The notes under the pieces: model-generated
Told to the model about the DNA's origin: nothing
Database searches by the model: none
The model's input: the letters and a program-made list of their open reading frames with translations, nothing else
Position numbers and translations under genes: made by a program
In this document: piece after piece, positions 25,777 to 34,737 of the stretch
How the letters are laid out: every line of letters begins with the position of its first letter
Numbering within the stretch: the stretch's first letter is position 1
From: Oscillospiraceae bacterium
Lineage (GTDB): Bacteria > Bacillota > Clostridia > Oscillospirales > Oscillospiraceae
Length of the DNA stretch: 64,000 nucleotides
Reading direction: 5' to 3'
NCBI GenBank assembly: GCA_017501355.1
Contig: JAFVXA010000046.1
Coordinates: 1-64,000 of the forward strand

Positions 25777-25806
25777 AAAATGCCGCCTGCAAGCAGGCGG
25801 CATTTT
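25777..25806 (+). terminator. Hairpin between SCIFF precursor and maturase
   Basis: AAAATGCCGCCTGC pairs with GCAGGCGGCATTTT over a 2-nt loop. The tail of T is short, so partial readthrough into scfB is plausible and would set precursor above enzyme. Confidence 0.8.
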
Positions 25807-25827
25807 GCTGTATAGGAGGATCTGAAC

Positions 25828-27204
25828 ATGGTTCATCAATACAAACTGAACGGCTACAACATCGTGCTGGACTCCTGCTCCGGCGCGATCCACGTGGTGG
25901 ACGAGGTGGCATACGACATCATCGCCCTGTACAGGGAGAAGTCCACCGAGGAGATCGTGGCGGAGATCAGCGCCAAATACCACGACCACAGCGACGTGGA
26001 CGAGGCGGGCATCCGGGAATGTATCGCGGATGTAGAAAGCCTTGTCGCCGCAGGGAAGCTCTACAGCCCCGACACCTTTGCGGACATGGCGGGCACCTTC
26101 AAGGAGCGCAGCGGCAACGTCATCAAGGCGCTGTGCCTCCACGTCGCCCACACCTGCAACCTCAACTGCGGCTACTGCTTCGCAAGTCAGGGCAAGTACC
26201 ACGGCGAGCGGGCGCTGATGAGCTTTGAGGTGGGCAAGCAGGCGCTGGATTTCCTCATGGACAATTCCGGCAGCCGCACCAATCTGGAGGTGGACTTCTT
26301 CGGCGGCGAGCCGCTGATGAACTGGGACGTGGTGAAGCAGCTGGTGGAATACGCCCGCAGCGTCGAAAAGGAGCGGGACAAGAATTTCCGCTTCACCCTC
26401 ACCACCAACGGCATGCTCATCGACGACGAGGTGATCGAGTTTGCAAATCGCGAGATGAGCAACGTGGTGCTCTCCCTCGATGGTCGTAAGGAGATCCACG
26501 ACCGCACCCGCGTGGACTATGCGGGTAACGGCAGCTATGAGCGCATCGTGCCCAAGTTCCGGAAGCTGGTGGAAAGCCGCGGCGGCAAGGACTACTACAT
26601 GCGCGGCACCTTCACCCACGCGAATCCCGATTTTACGAAGGACATTTTCCACATGGCGGACGATCTCGGCTTCACGGAGCTGAGCATGGAGCCCGTGGTC
26701 TGCGCGCCCGACGATCCCGCAGCGCTGACAAAGGAAGATCTTGAGATTGTGAAGGAGCAGTATGAGCTCCTTGCCAAGGACATGATCCGCCGCGAGAAGG
26801 ACGGCAAGCCCATCACCTTCTATCATTACATGCTGGATCTCACCGGCGGTCCCTGCATTTACAAGCGCATCTCCGGCTGCGGCAGCGGCACGGAGTACAT
26901 GGCAGTCACCCCCTGGGGCGATCTGTACCCCTGCCACCAGTTTGTGGGCGACGAAGGCTTCAAGCTGGGTGACATCTGGAAGGGCGTGACCAACGAAGCA
27001 CTGCGGGAGGATTTCCGCTCCTGCAACGCTTATGCCCGCCCTGAGTGTGCCGACTGCTGGGCAAAGCTCTACTGCTCCGGCGGCTGCGCTGCCAACGCCT
27101 ATCACGCCAGCGGCAGCATCCGCGGCGTGTATGAGAACGGCTGCGAGCTGTTCCGCAAGCGCATGGAGTGTGCCATTATGATGAAGGTGGCGCAGCAGGG
27201 ATGA
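25828..27204 (+). CDS. scfB: SCIFF radical SAM maturase
   Basis: 458 residues, standard for the family. An N-terminal peptide-recognition region (residues 1-95, RRE-like) precedes the radical SAM domain with CNLNCGYC (Cys110, Cys114, Cys117, CX3CX2C), followed by FFGGEPLMNW. The C-terminal SPASM domain has CGSGTEYMAVTPWGDLYPCHQF and CADCWAKLYCSGGCAANAYH, which hold two auxiliary [4Fe-4S] clusters. It forms Cys-to-Thr gamma-thioether bonds in the precursor encoded just upstream. AGGAGG precedes the ATG. Its stop overlaps the start of the decarboxylase gene (ATGA), so the two are translationally coupled. Confidence 0.97.
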   Translation: MVHQYKLNGYNIVLDSCSGAIHVVDEVAYDIIALYREKSTEEIVAEISAKYHDHSDVDEAGIRECIADVESLVAAGKLYSPDTFADMAGTFKERSGNVIKALCLHVAHTCNLNCGYCFASQGKYHGERALMSFEVGKQALDFLMDNSGSRTNLEVDFFGGEPLMNWDVVKQLVEYARSVEKERDKNFRFTLTTNGMLIDDEVIEFANREMSNVVLSLDGRKEIHDRTRVDYAGNGSYERIVPKFRKLVESRGGKDYYMRGTFTHANPDFTKDIFHMADDLGFTELSMEPVVCAPDDPAALTKEDLEIVKEQYELLAKDMIRREKDGKPITFYHYMLDLTGGPCIYKRISGCGSGTEYMAVTPWGDLYPCHQFVGDEGFKLGDIWKGVTNEALREDFRSCNAYARPECADCWAKLYCSGGCAANAYHASGSIRGVYENGCELFRKRMECAIMMKVAQQG

Positions 27205-28529
27205 AAACACCCATCGCCGATCTTCTGCGGCGCTATGAGGAGGAGGGCTTTGCCCGCTTCCACATGCCCGGTCACAAGGGACGTGCCATCCTCGGCTGTG
27301 AGCACTGGGACATCACGGAGATCGCAGGCGCAGATTCCCTCTATGAAGCAGACGGCATCATCGCGGAAAGCGAAGGGAACGCCGCCGCACTCTTCGGCAC
27401 ACGCCGCAGCTGCTTTTCCACCGAGGGCTCCAGCCAGTGTCTCAAAGCCATGCTCTATCTCGCGCTGCAAAGCCGCAGCGCGGGTACGCCCCCCGTCATC
27501 GTGGCGGCGCGGAATGTCCACCGCGCCTTTCTCCATGCGGCGGCGCTGCTGGATTTTGAGGTGGTCTGGCTCTTTCCCGCCGAAAGCCGCTCCCTCTGCT
27601 CCTGTCCCATTTCCGCGGAAATGCTGGGGCGGACGCTTGCTTCTCTCGATGCTCCGCCGGCGGCGGTCTATCTCACCAGTCCCGACTACCTCGGCGGTAT
27701 GGCGGATATTGCGGCTCTTGCCGCCGTCGCCCACCGCCATGGCACGCTTCTTGCCGTGGACAATGCCCACGGCGCGTATCTGCGCTTTTTGACCCCCTCG
27801 CAGCATCCCATGGATCTCGGCACAGATCTCTGCTGCGACAGCGCCCACAAGACCCTACCCGTGCTCACGGGCGGCGCTTATCTCCACATCAGCCGGCGGC
27901 TGGGTGAAGAAACGGCGGCGCAGGCGAAGCACGCCCTCGCCCTCTTTGGCTCCACCAGCCCATCCTATCTCACGCTGGCATCCCTTGACCTCTGCAACGC
28001 CGCCCTTGCGGGAGAGCTGCCTGCGCGGATGCACCGTATGGCGCAGCGGCTCGCGGAAATTCGCGAAATTCTGCGGGGAAGGGGCTGGACGGTTTTGGAA
28101 AGCGACCCCCTGCGGCTCACCATCCACGCGCCGCAGCGCGCTCACGCCCTTGCGCAAAAACTCCGCAGCGGCAAAATGGAGTGCGAGTATGCGGACGGGG
28201 ATTTCCTTGTGCTGATGCTGACGGCGGAAAACAGGGAGGAGGAGCTGCAGCGTCTGCTCTCCGTCCTCGGCACCAACGATGCCCCCGCCGCGGAAGCGGA
28301 AGCTCTGCCCCTTGCGAAGGGCGAGCGCGCCCTGTCCATTCGGGAAGCCTTCTTCCGTCCCCATGAGACCATCCCCGCGGCAGAATCTCTCGGGCGCATC
28401 TGCGCCGCCCCCACCGTCTCCTGTCCCCCCGCCATCCCCATTGTGGTCTCGGGCGAGGTGATCGGAGCGGAAGCCGTGAAGCTTTTCCACCGCTACGGTG
28501 TGGAAACGGTGGAAGTGGTGTCTCTTTGA
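27201..28529 (+). CDS. Orn/Lys/Arg decarboxylase-family PLP enzyme
   Basis: 442 residues from the ATG that overlaps the scfB stop. The N-terminus has the family's FHMPGHKGR at residues 20-28 and DITEIAGADSLYEADGII. The PLP-lysine motif is DSAHKTLPVLTGGAYLH, Lys near residue 219, and the cofactor Asp lies in VDNAHGAYL. It lacks the large N-terminal wing domain of enterobacterial inducible decarboxylases, as is normal for the compact Gram-positive type that acts on arginine, lysine or ornithine. Substrate cannot be chosen from sequence. It is in the SCIFF operon but no biochemical link is known. Confidence 0.9.
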   Translation: MKTPIADLLRRYEEEGFARFHMPGHKGRAILGCEHWDITEIAGADSLYEADGIIAESEGNAAALFGTRRSCFSTEGSSQCLKAMLYLALQSRSAGTPPVIVAARNVHRAFLHAAALLDFEVVWLFPAESRSLCSCPISAEMLGRTLASLDAPPAAVYLTSPDYLGGMADIAALAAVAHRHGTLLAVDNAHGAYLRFLTPSQHPMDLGTDLCCDSAHKTLPVLTGGAYLHISRRLGEETAAQAKHALALFGSTSPSYLTLASLDLCNAALAGELPARMHRMAQRLAEIREILRGRGWTVLESDPLRLTIHAPQRAHALAQKLRSGKMECEYADGDFLVLMLTAENREEELQRLLSVLGTNDAPAAEAEALPLAKGERALSIREAFFRPHETIPAAESLGRICAAPTVSCPPAIPIVVSGEVIGAEAVKLFHRYGVETVEVVSL

Positions 28530-28539
28530 GCCTCGCAGA

Positions 28540-28574
28540 GTTTCGCCGCTCGCAAGCGGCGAAACCACTTTTTT
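28540..28574 (+). terminator. Terminator of the SCIFF-decarboxylase operon
   Basis: GTTTCGCCGCT pairs with AGCGGCGAAAC around CGCA, followed by CAC and six T. Confidence 0.9.
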
Positions 28575-28581
28575 GATGTGC

Positions 28582-28615
28582 AAAGAACCCCTGTCCGCTT
28601 GGACAGGGGTTCTTT
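28582..28615. terminator. Bidirectional terminator between decarboxylase and pta
   Basis: AAAGAACCCCTGTCC and GGACAGGGGTTCTTT form a perfect 15-bp stem with a 4-nt loop; A/T flanks serve both strands. Confidence 0.85.
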
Positions 28616-28654
28616 GGCACTTATTTCATTCTATTCAGGTAGATGTGTTTTCGA

Positions 28655-29668
28655 TTAAGCCATGCCTGCGGTGATGATCGCCATGCAATAGACTTCCTCA
28701 GCATTGCAGCCGCGGGAGAGGTCATTGATGGGAGCATTCAGACCCTGCAGGATGGGACCGTAAGCATCGTAGCCGCCGAGGCGCTGTGCGATCTTGTAGC
28801 CGATGTTGCCTGCCTCGATGTTGGGGAAGACGAAGGTGTTGGCATAGCCTGCCACCTTGGAGCCGGGGAACTTCAGCTGACCGACGGTGGGGGAGACAGC
28901 AGCGTCAAACTGCATCTCGCCGTCGATAGCGAACTCGGGAGCCATCTCCTGTGCGACCTTGGTAGCAGCAGCGGAGAGAGCGACGGTGCCGCCCTTGCCG
29001 GAGCCCTTGGTGGAGAAGCTCAGAACGGCGACCTTGGGGTCGATACCGAAGAACTTAGCGGTGCGAGCGGACTCCACAGCCACCTCTGCCAGCTTCTGAG
29101 CAGCGGAAACGGTGACGTTGCCTTCCTTGTCCACGCTGTCCTCATAGGAGAGGTTGATGGCGCAGTCGCCCATGCAGAGCTTCTGCAGAGCGGGATCGCC
29201 ACCCTCGCGGGTCATAATGAAGCAGGAGGAGACCAGATTTGCGCCGGGCTTGGTCTTGATCAGCTGCAGAGCGGGGCGAACGGTGTCAGCGGTGGAATAG
29301 GTAGCGCCGCCGAGCAGTGCGTCAGCCTTGCCCATCTTCACCAGCATGGTGCCGAAGTAGTTGCCCTTCATCAGGTTTGCCTTGCAATCCTCGGGGCTCA
29401 TCTTGCCCTTGCGCAGCTCCACCATCTTCTCGACCATCTCATCCATGCCTGCATAGGTAGCGGGATCAATGATCTCAGCCTTGGCGATGTCGAAGCCGCC
29501 CTTTTCAGCAGCAGCCTTCACCTCGTCCACATTGCCGACGAGGATCACGTTCATCAGATCCTCCTTCAGCAGACGGTCGGTAGCTTCCAGAATGCGGGCA
29601 TCGGGACCCTCGGTAAACACGATGGTACGGCGGGTAGCCTTGAGATTGTTGATCAGAACAGAAAACAT
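28655..29668 (-). CDS. pta: Phosphate acetyltransferase (phosphotransacetylase)
   Basis: 337 residues from the ATG at 29668, placed by GGAGGAG; the frame runs further up to 29,761 but through the promoter. It matches the short clostridial Pta without the N-terminal DRTGG part: TIVFTEGPDARILEA near the start, GGATYSTADTVRPALQLI near residue 120, and the C-terminal FPNIEAGNIGYKIAQRLGG segment. It interconverts acetyl-CoA and acetyl phosphate for acetate fermentation and ATP gain, downstream of PFOR. acetate kinase is not adjacent. Promoter TTGCCC-N17-TATACT is at 29,720-29,748. Confidence 0.97.
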   Translation of the reverse strand: MFSVLINNLKATRRTIVFTEGPDARILEATDRLLKEDLMNVILVGNVDEVKAAAEKGGFDIAKAEIIDPATYAGMDEMVEKMVELRKGKMSPEDCKANLMKGNYFGTMLVKMGKADALLGGATYSTADTVRPALQLIKTKPGANLVSSCFIMTREGGDPALQKLCMGDCAINLSYEDSVDKEGNVTVSAAQKLAEVAVESARTAKFFGIDPKVAVLSFSTKGSGKGGTVALSAAATKVAQEMAPEFAIDGEMQFDAAVSPTVGQLKFPGSKVAGYANTFVFPNIEAGNIGYKIAQRLGGYDAYGPILQGLNAPINDLSRGCNAEEVYCMAIITAGMA

Positions 29669-29719
29669 ATGAAATCTCCTCCTCAGTGCGCAACGGGGCG
29701 CACATATTTTTGTATCTTC

Positions 29720-29748
29720 AGTATATACCTTCCCCCGCACAAGGGCAA
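29720..29748 (-). promoter_or_regulatory. pta promoter
   Basis: Minus strand TTGCCC (29,743-29,748), 17-bp spacer, TATACT (29,720-29,725). Confidence 0.7.
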
Positions 29749-29820
29749 GTGTTCTTTCCAAAAAGACTGCATTTTTTTGCCTGAAAATCCCTGCCGCAAG
29801 GGGCTGAACAGAGATTTTCC

Positions 29821-29849
29821 TTGACGGATGGCGCTTCTCACGGTATGAT
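29821..29849 (+). promoter_or_regulatory. Promoter of the M23 peptidase gene
   Basis: TTGACG (29,821-29,826), 17-bp spacer, TATGAT (29,844-29,849), about 80 bp upstream of the start codon. Confidence 0.75.
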
Positions 29850-29929
29850 ATAGATTGGTTACAAATTGTTACCGATCAGAAATTTTGTGTTGTTGTGTTT
29901 TTTGCGACGTTTTTCATAAGGAGTTTTTC

Positions 29930-31747
29930 ATGGATAAGTCCCATACCCCCACGCAAAAAACCGAATATTCCGACCCCCACTATCACGGCAAGCGTGAGGC
30001 AAGCCCTGCGGAGGCGCACAAGGCAAAGAAAGCGGAGCATTCCTCCCATCCCCACGCCCATCCCAGCCGCAAAGCTCCCGAGACCGCAGAAAAGGTCTCT
30101 TTCAGGACCATCCCCGTGAAGGAGCTGCCCCGCCGCTTTAAGGACGAGCTGAAGCTGGAGCTGCGCAATTTCAGGCGGGCAATGGCGTACTTCCTTGTGG
30201 GCGTGAGCGAGGATGCGAGAAGCGGCATTGCTCACTTCCGTGAGACCCTGCGGGACAAGCGCAATCACGGATTCCCCGAATCCACCCATTTCCTGCTGCA
30301 GCTGATCCTGTTCCTCTGGGGTATGCTCCCGTTCCTGTTCTTCCGTTTTTCGGAGCTGCTCCATCGTAGACGCCGCAAGACGCTGCATCGCGCGAGCCGC
30401 CGCCAGCAGCTGGCAGAAGCCATCCACATGCATCCCATGGGCTTCCTCGGCGGCGCAACGGCGGTGCTTGCCATTGTGATGTTCTGCACGATCTATACCT
30501 TCGGCACAGTGGTGAACTTCCGCGGCGAGGAGCTGGGTGCCGTCCACAACAGTGACGATGCGGAGACTGCCATCCGCGCCATCGAAATGGCGGCGCAGGA
30601 CACCTTCCACGGCAGCTACAACCTCAACCGCGATGACATCGCCTGTACCTCCACCCTGGTTCTGCGAACCGATCTGTTGGGCGCGGAGGATATGGAAAAC
30701 CTGCTGGCAGAGCGCATTGGTCTGATCACCAAGGGCTATGGTCTTTATATCAACGACGAGCTGATCTGCGCTACGGAGTATGAGTATGTTCTGGACGATC
30801 TGCTGCAGCAGCTGAAATACGCCTACACCACGGAATACACCGTCTCCTGCGATTTTGAGGAAACGGTGGAGGTACGCAGCGGCTATGTGCCCACCAGCAA
30901 GCTGATGAGCGTGGGCAAGATCGCGGAGACCCTCAACAGCACCCACGAAGAGGAAGTCACCTATACGGTGAAGTCCGGTGACGTGTGGTCCCGTATCGCC
31001 AGCAAGAACGACATGACCAGCACGGAGCTGCTGAAGCTGAACCCCGGTTATAATATGAATAACCTTCATGCGGGCGATACGCTGATCCTCAGCGCTGCCG
31101 TGCCCTATCTCACCATCACCTTTACCGAGCAGCAGCACTACCTCTCGGACGTTCCCTATGACGTGGAATACAAAGAGGACAAAACCATGTACAAGGGCGA
31201 CACCAAGGTGCTTTCCCCCGGTGTTTACGGCAAGGCTGACGTTCTCGCAGACGTGACCTATAAGAACGGTGAGGAGATCGACCGTGTCATCCGCTCCTAC
31301 ACCACGCTCACAGACCCCGTGACGGAAATTCAGGCGGCAGGTACCAAGCCCCGTCCCACCTGGCATCCCACCGGCTCCTTCCGCTGGCCCTGCAGCGGCA
31401 ACATCACCAGCGGTTACGGCGGCAGAAACCTCTGGGGTCGCTACAATTACCATGGCGGCATTGACATTGCCAACCGCGCCGGCACTCCCATCTATGCGGC
31501 AGACGGCGGCACCGTCACCCACGCAGGCTGGATGGGTACCTACGGGTATCTCGTCATCATTGATCACGGCAACGGTTTTGAGACCTACTATGGTCATAAC
31601 AGTAAGCTTCTCGTGAGCAAGGGCGATAAGGTCCACAAGGGTGAACAGATCGCGAAAATGGGTCGCACGGGTAACACCAGCGGCAACCACTGTCACTTTG
31701 AGGTGCGCTGGCACGGCGAGAGACGCAACCCCATGAATTACCTCTAA
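29930..31747 (+). CDS. Membrane-anchored LysM-G5-M23 cell-wall metallopeptidase
   Basis: 605 residues from the ATG at 29930, preceded by AAGGAG; an earlier GTG at 29,855 has no such site. A basic, His-rich cytoplasmic tail of about 165 residues precedes a transmembrane segment (TAVLAIVMFCTIYTFGTVV). Outside follow a LysM domain (YTVKSGDVWSRIASKNDMTS), a G5-type domain (LPYDVEYKEDKTMYKGD-like) and a peptidase M23 domain with HGGID, YGHNS and HCHFE, the zinc and catalytic residues of LytM-type endopeptidases. It should cut peptidoglycan cross-bridges or be a regulated remodelling enzyme. The long basic cytoplasmic region is uncommon and its role is unknown. Confidence 0.93.
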   Translation: MDKSHTPTQKTEYSDPHYHGKREASPAEAHKAKKAEHSSHPHAHPSRKAPETAEKVSFRTIPVKELPRRFKDELKLELRNFRRAMAYFLVGVSEDARSGIAHFRETLRDKRNHGFPESTHFLLQLILFLWGMLPFLFFRFSELLHRRRRKTLHRASRRQQLAEAIHMHPMGFLGGATAVLAIVMFCTIYTFGTVVNFRGEELGAVHNSDDAETAIRAIEMAAQDTFHGSYNLNRDDIACTSTLVLRTDLLGAEDMENLLAERIGLITKGYGLYINDELICATEYEYVLDDLLQQLKYAYTTEYTVSCDFEETVEVRSGYVPTSKLMSVGKIAETLNSTHEEEVTYTVKSGDVWSRIASKNDMTSTELLKLNPGYNMNNLHAGDTLILSAAVPYLTITFTEQQHYLSDVPYDVEYKEDKTMYKGDTKVLSPGVYGKADVLADVTYKNGEEIDRVIRSYTTLTDPVTEIQAAGTKPRPTWHPTGSFRWPCSGNITSGYGGRNLWGRYNYHGGIDIANRAGTPIYAADGGTVTHAGWMGTYGYLVIIDHGNGFETYYGHNSKLLVSKGDKVHKGEQIAKMGRTGNTSGNHCHFEVRWHGERRNPMNYL

Positions 31748-31754
31748 TATGCAC

Positions 31755-31794
31755 ACTGCCCCCGCTCGTCCCAGGCGTGCGGGGGCAGTTTTTT
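31755..31794 (+). terminator. Terminator of the M23 peptidase gene
   Basis: ACTGCCCCCGC and GCGGGGGCAGT form an 11-bp stem followed by six T. Confidence 0.9.
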
Positions 31795-31814
31795 ACCACG
31801 AAAGGAGCATCCCG

Positions 31815-32621
31815 ATGAAAGCAAACTTTCACACCCACAGTATTTTCTGCGACGGCAAGGACAGCCCTGCCGTCATGGCGGCAGCCGCTGCGGAAAAGGG
31901 GCTGCGTGACCTCGGTTTCACGGGGCACAGCTTTCTCCCCTTCGACCCCTGCGGCATGACGGAAGAACAGGAGACCGCCTACCGCGCCGCCGTGCTGGCG
32001 GAGCGGGAGAAATACGGCGATGCTCTCCATATCTTTCTCGGCATCGAGCAGGACTATTTCGCGGGAAAGCGCAAGAGCGGCTATGACTATGCCATCGGCT
32101 CCGTCCATTTTGTGCGCTGCGGCGATCAGCACCTCTGCGTGGATCACAGCGCCGAGGAAACGCAGCGCATCATTGAGACCTGTTTCGCGGGCGATGCCTA
32201 CGCCTATGCCGAAAGCTACTTCGCCCTTGTGGGAGAGGTGATCGAGGTGACAGGGGCAGACATGGTGGGTCACTTCGATCTGCTGCGGAAGTTTGACGAG
32301 GAGGGCAGAGTCTTTGACGAGAGCCATCCCCGCTACCGCGCGGCGGTGCTGGCGGCACTGGATCGTCTCTGCCCCCAAAAGCCCATCTTTGAGATCAACA
32401 CCGGTGCCATCGCCCGTGGCTACCGCAAGACCCCCTATCCCTCCCGCTGGATTCTGGAAGAGATTCGTGCACGGGGCTGCTCCATCACCATCAACAGCGA
32501 CTGCCACAACGCCCCCGATCTTGACTGTGCCTATGCCCAGGCGGTGGAGCTGGCAAAAGCCGCAGGCTTCACCCATACCATGCGCTTTGACGGAACGCGC
32601 TTTGTGCCCGCTGCGTTTTGA
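31815..32621 (+). CDS. PHP-domain phosphatase, histidinol-phosphatase-like
   Basis: 268 residues from the ATG at 31815 with AAAGGAG upstream. PHP metal-binding motifs are present: NFHTHSIFCDG at the N-terminus, FTGHS, GIEQDY, VGHFDLL near residue 152 and NSDCHNAPD near residue 236. Length and motifs fit HisJ-type histidinol-phosphatase, the ninth step of histidine synthesis. No other his gene is adjacent, so a general phosphoesterase role is possible. It converges on gpr with a 2-bp gap. Confidence 0.82.
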   Translation: MKANFHTHSIFCDGKDSPAVMAAAAAEKGLRDLGFTGHSFLPFDPCGMTEEQETAYRAAVLAEREKYGDALHIFLGIEQDYFAGKRKSGYDYAIGSVHFVRCGDQHLCVDHSAEETQRIIETCFAGDAYAYAESYFALVGEVIEVTGADMVGHFDLLRKFDEEGRVFDESHPRYRAAVLAALDRLCPQKPIFEINTGAIARGYRKTPYPSRWILEEIRARGCSITINSDCHNAPDLDCAYAQAVELAKAAGFTHTMRFDGTRFVPAAF

Positions 32622-32623
32622 TA

Positions 32624-33484
32624 TCAGCCCAGCAGCGCAGCGCTTTCCTCCGCACTGAGCCCCAGCACCGCGGCATTGACGCTCCAGCCGATGAGGCGGG
32701 ACAGCTGCGCAACCGTGATATCAATGTCCTTCGGCGTGACGAAAAAGCCCTGCCGCAGGGTATCGCGGCGGGGCAGGGGAGCCCCAGCTTCCTCCAAAAG
32801 ATCCATCACAAGGCTCCCGCTCTCCACGACCGTGGGAACCCCCACGGCGATGACAGGCACGCCCAGGGTCTCACGATTCAGCGCCATGCGGTGATTGCCC
32901 ACCCCCGAGCCCGGTGTCAGTCCGCTGTCGGAGAGCTGCACCGTGGTGCAGAGCCGCTCCGCTGCCAGCGCCGCCAGCGCGTCGATGAGGATCACCACCT
33001 CCGCGCCGAGAGTCTTTGTCAGCGCCGCTGCCTGCTCTGCCGCTTCGATGCCCGTTTTCCCCACCACCTCCGTCCCGCAGACGGAAAGGGCAGCGGGGAA
33101 GGGGATGTCCCTGAGATGGCGGGTGGGCAGGATGTGCCCCACTGCCAGCGGACCGATGGCATCCGCCGTGAGCTCCCCGTTGCCAAGCCCCAGCACCAGC
33201 ACGCTTTTCACATCACGGGGGAGAAGGGAGCGCAATTCTTCCCCAAGAATCTCCACGGCTGTGGAAAACCTGTCTCTGAGCTGCCGCACTTCCATTGTTA
33301 CATAGCGCCCCACAGGTTTTCCGATGGCGTTTGCCGCCGCGCTTTCCACAATTTCCACCTCGGTGATGGGGAACCCCCCGCGAAAACGTTCGCGCAGGAG
33401 AACGCCCTCTTTTTCCAAAAAATTTTTCTGTTTTTTTGCGAGATCCACGCTCTCCGCTGCCAGATCTGTTCGACGCTCCCACAT
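32624..33484 (-). CDS. gpr: Spore germination protease GPR
   Basis: 286 residues from the ATG at 33484. The N-terminal RTDLAAES matches the GPR propeptide/start region, followed by VLGLGNGELTADAIGPLAVGHILPTRH written here as its core NGELTADAIGPLAVGHILPT. ILIDALAALAAERLCTTVQLSDSGLTPGSG is also characteristic, here seen as IDALAALAAERL and DSGLTPGSGVGNHR. GPR degrades small acid-soluble spore proteins at germination (family A25 aspartic-type). Its presence indicates that the clostridial organism forms endospores or descends from one that did. No SASP gene is in the window. Confidence 0.95.
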   Translation of the reverse strand: MWERRTDLAAESVDLAKKQKNFLEKEGVLLRERFRGGFPITEVEIVESAAANAIGKPVGRYVTMEVRQLRDRFSTAVEILGEELRSLLPRDVKSVLVLGLGNGELTADAIGPLAVGHILPTRHLRDIPFPAALSVCGTEVVGKTGIEAAEQAAALTKTLGAEVVILIDALAALAAERLCTTVQLSDSGLTPGSGVGNHRMALNRETLGVPVIAVGVPTVVESGSLVMDLLEEAGAPLPRRDTLRQGFFVTPKDIDITVAQLSRLIGWSVNAAVLGLSAEESAALLG

Positions 33485-33582
33485 GATTTGCGATTCTCCT
33501 AACCTTTGCAACACAATACTTTGTGGTTTTCGTGTATTTTGAACGTTTTTGAAAAAAATATTCAAAAATTCGTGAAAAACTC

Positions 33583-33611
33583 TTGCTTTTTTCCGATGTC
33601 GATGATAAAAT
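33583..33611 (+). promoter_or_regulatory. rpsT promoter
   Basis: TTGCTT (33,583-33,588), 17-bp spacer, TAAAAT (33,606-33,611). Confidence 0.7.
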
Positions 33612-33686
33612 ACCATCTTGCATGGTGGTTTTATCTGTGAAATCACAGTGATCTATCTTAAAATTATTGTCAAGGAGGTGTTTGGT

Positions 33687-33950
33687 TTGCCGAATATCAA
33701 GTCCGCTAAGAAGCGCGTCCTCATTTCCGAGGCTCGCAACGCTCGTAACAGAGCTGAGAGATCCGCGCTCAGAACCGCTGTCAAGAAGTTTGAGGCTGCT
33801 GCCGTTGAAGGCAATCGCACCGAAGCCGATAGCGCTTACAAGGTTGCTGTCAAGGCAGTTGACAAGGCTGTTGCTAAGGGTATCCTGCACAAGAACAACG
33901 CAGCTCACAAGAAGAGCGCGCTGACCCTGAAGCTCAACCAGATTGGCTAA
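33687..33950 (+). CDS. rpsT: 30S ribosomal protein S20
   Basis: 87 residues beginning at a TTG codon (33,687), where the family sequence M-PNIKSAKKR begins, with a strong AAGGAGGTG site 7 bp upstream. A further upstream in-frame ATG at 33,618 would add 23 non-conserved residues and is rejected. S20 binds 16S rRNA early in assembly; it is basic and fully helical. TTG starts are known for rpsT genes and may keep translation autoregulated. In clostridia gpr and rpsT are often neighbours, here divergent. A terminator follows at 33,964. Confidence 0.96.
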   Translation: MPNIKSAKKRVLISEARNARNRAERSALRTAVKKFEAAAVEGNRTEADSAYKVAVKAVDKAVAKGILHKNNAAHKKSALTLKLNQIG

Positions 33951-33963
33951 TTGAAGAGAAATC

Positions 33964-33997
33964 AGGACATCCGTTCGGATGTCCTTTTCTTTTTTTC
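33964..33997 (+). terminator. rpsT terminator
   Basis: AGGACATCCG and CGGATGTCCT form a 10-bp stem followed by a T-rich run. Confidence 0.9.
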
Positions 33998-34141
33998 TGC
34001 GGCTCTGTTCTTTTCTTTTTCATATTCAGAAAAACAAATGGAAATTTCTGTTTGACTCTGTTATAATGCGGGTATACTGTTGTTCAGCAAACGAAATCTG
34101 TACGCTGGGCAGAGAATTTGACATGAAAAGGAGATCATCCT

Positions 34142-34681
34142 ATGGAACTGAAGGGCTCTAAGACTGAACAGAATCTGCTTGCCGCATTTGCAGGCGAGTC
34201 TCAGGCACATACCAAGTACCTCTATTACGCATCCAAGTCAAAGAAGGACGGCTACGTGCAGATCGGCGATCTGTTTGCAGAGACCGCCCGCAACGAGAAG
34301 GAGCACGCCAAGATCTGGTTCAAGCTGCTCCATGACGGCGCAGTGCCCGAAACCACCAAGAATCTGGAAGATGCCGCTGCAGGCGAGAACTACGAGTGGA
34401 CCGATATGTACGCAGGCTTCGCCAAGACCGCCAAGGAAGAGGGCTTCGACCGCATCGCATATCTGTTTGAAGCCGTGGGCAAGATCGAGAAGGAGCATGA
34501 GGAGCGCTATCGCAAGCTCCTTGCGAATATCGAAGGCGGCATTGTTTTCTCCCGCGACGGCGAGAGCATCTGGCAGTGCAGCAACTGCGGTCACATCATG
34601 GTGGGCAAGCAGGCACCCGGCGTTTGCCCCGTCTGCGACCATCCCCAGAGCTATTTCCAGCTCCGCGCAGAAAACTACTAA
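34142..34681 (+). CDS. rbr: Rubrerythrin (clostridial)
   Basis: 179 residues, AAAAGGAGA upstream. Ferritin-like diiron domain with [26 protein letters not shown] and EKEHEERY, then a rubredoxin-like domain with Cys146-X2-Cys149 and Cys162-X2-Cys165. It reduces peroxide with electrons from NADH via rubredoxin. A -10-like TATAAT lies at 34,062. It is followed by a perfect terminator and then copy B of the structured element. This is the counterpart of the Bacteroidota rubrerythrin at 2,565, from the other genome of the contig. Confidence 0.97.
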   Translation: MELKGSKTEQNLLAAFAGESQAHTKYLYYASKSKKDGYVQIGDLFAETARNEKEHAKIWFKLLHDGAVPETTKNLEDAAAGENYEWTDMYAGFAKTAKEEGFDRIAYLFEAVGKIEKEHEERYRKLLANIEGGIVFSRDGESIWQCSNCGHIMVGKQAPGVCPVCDHPQSYFQLRAENY

Positions 34682-34691
34682 AATACTCGCA

Positions 34692-34725
34692 AAAGAGTCA
34701 TGGACAAAAGTCCATGACTCTTTTT
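34692..34725 (+). terminator. Rubrerythrin terminator
   Basis: AAAGAGTCATGGAC and GTCCATGACTCTTT form a perfect 14-bp stem with an AAAA loop, followed by T. Confidence 0.92.
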
Positions 34726-34737
34726 GCGAAAAAATTG

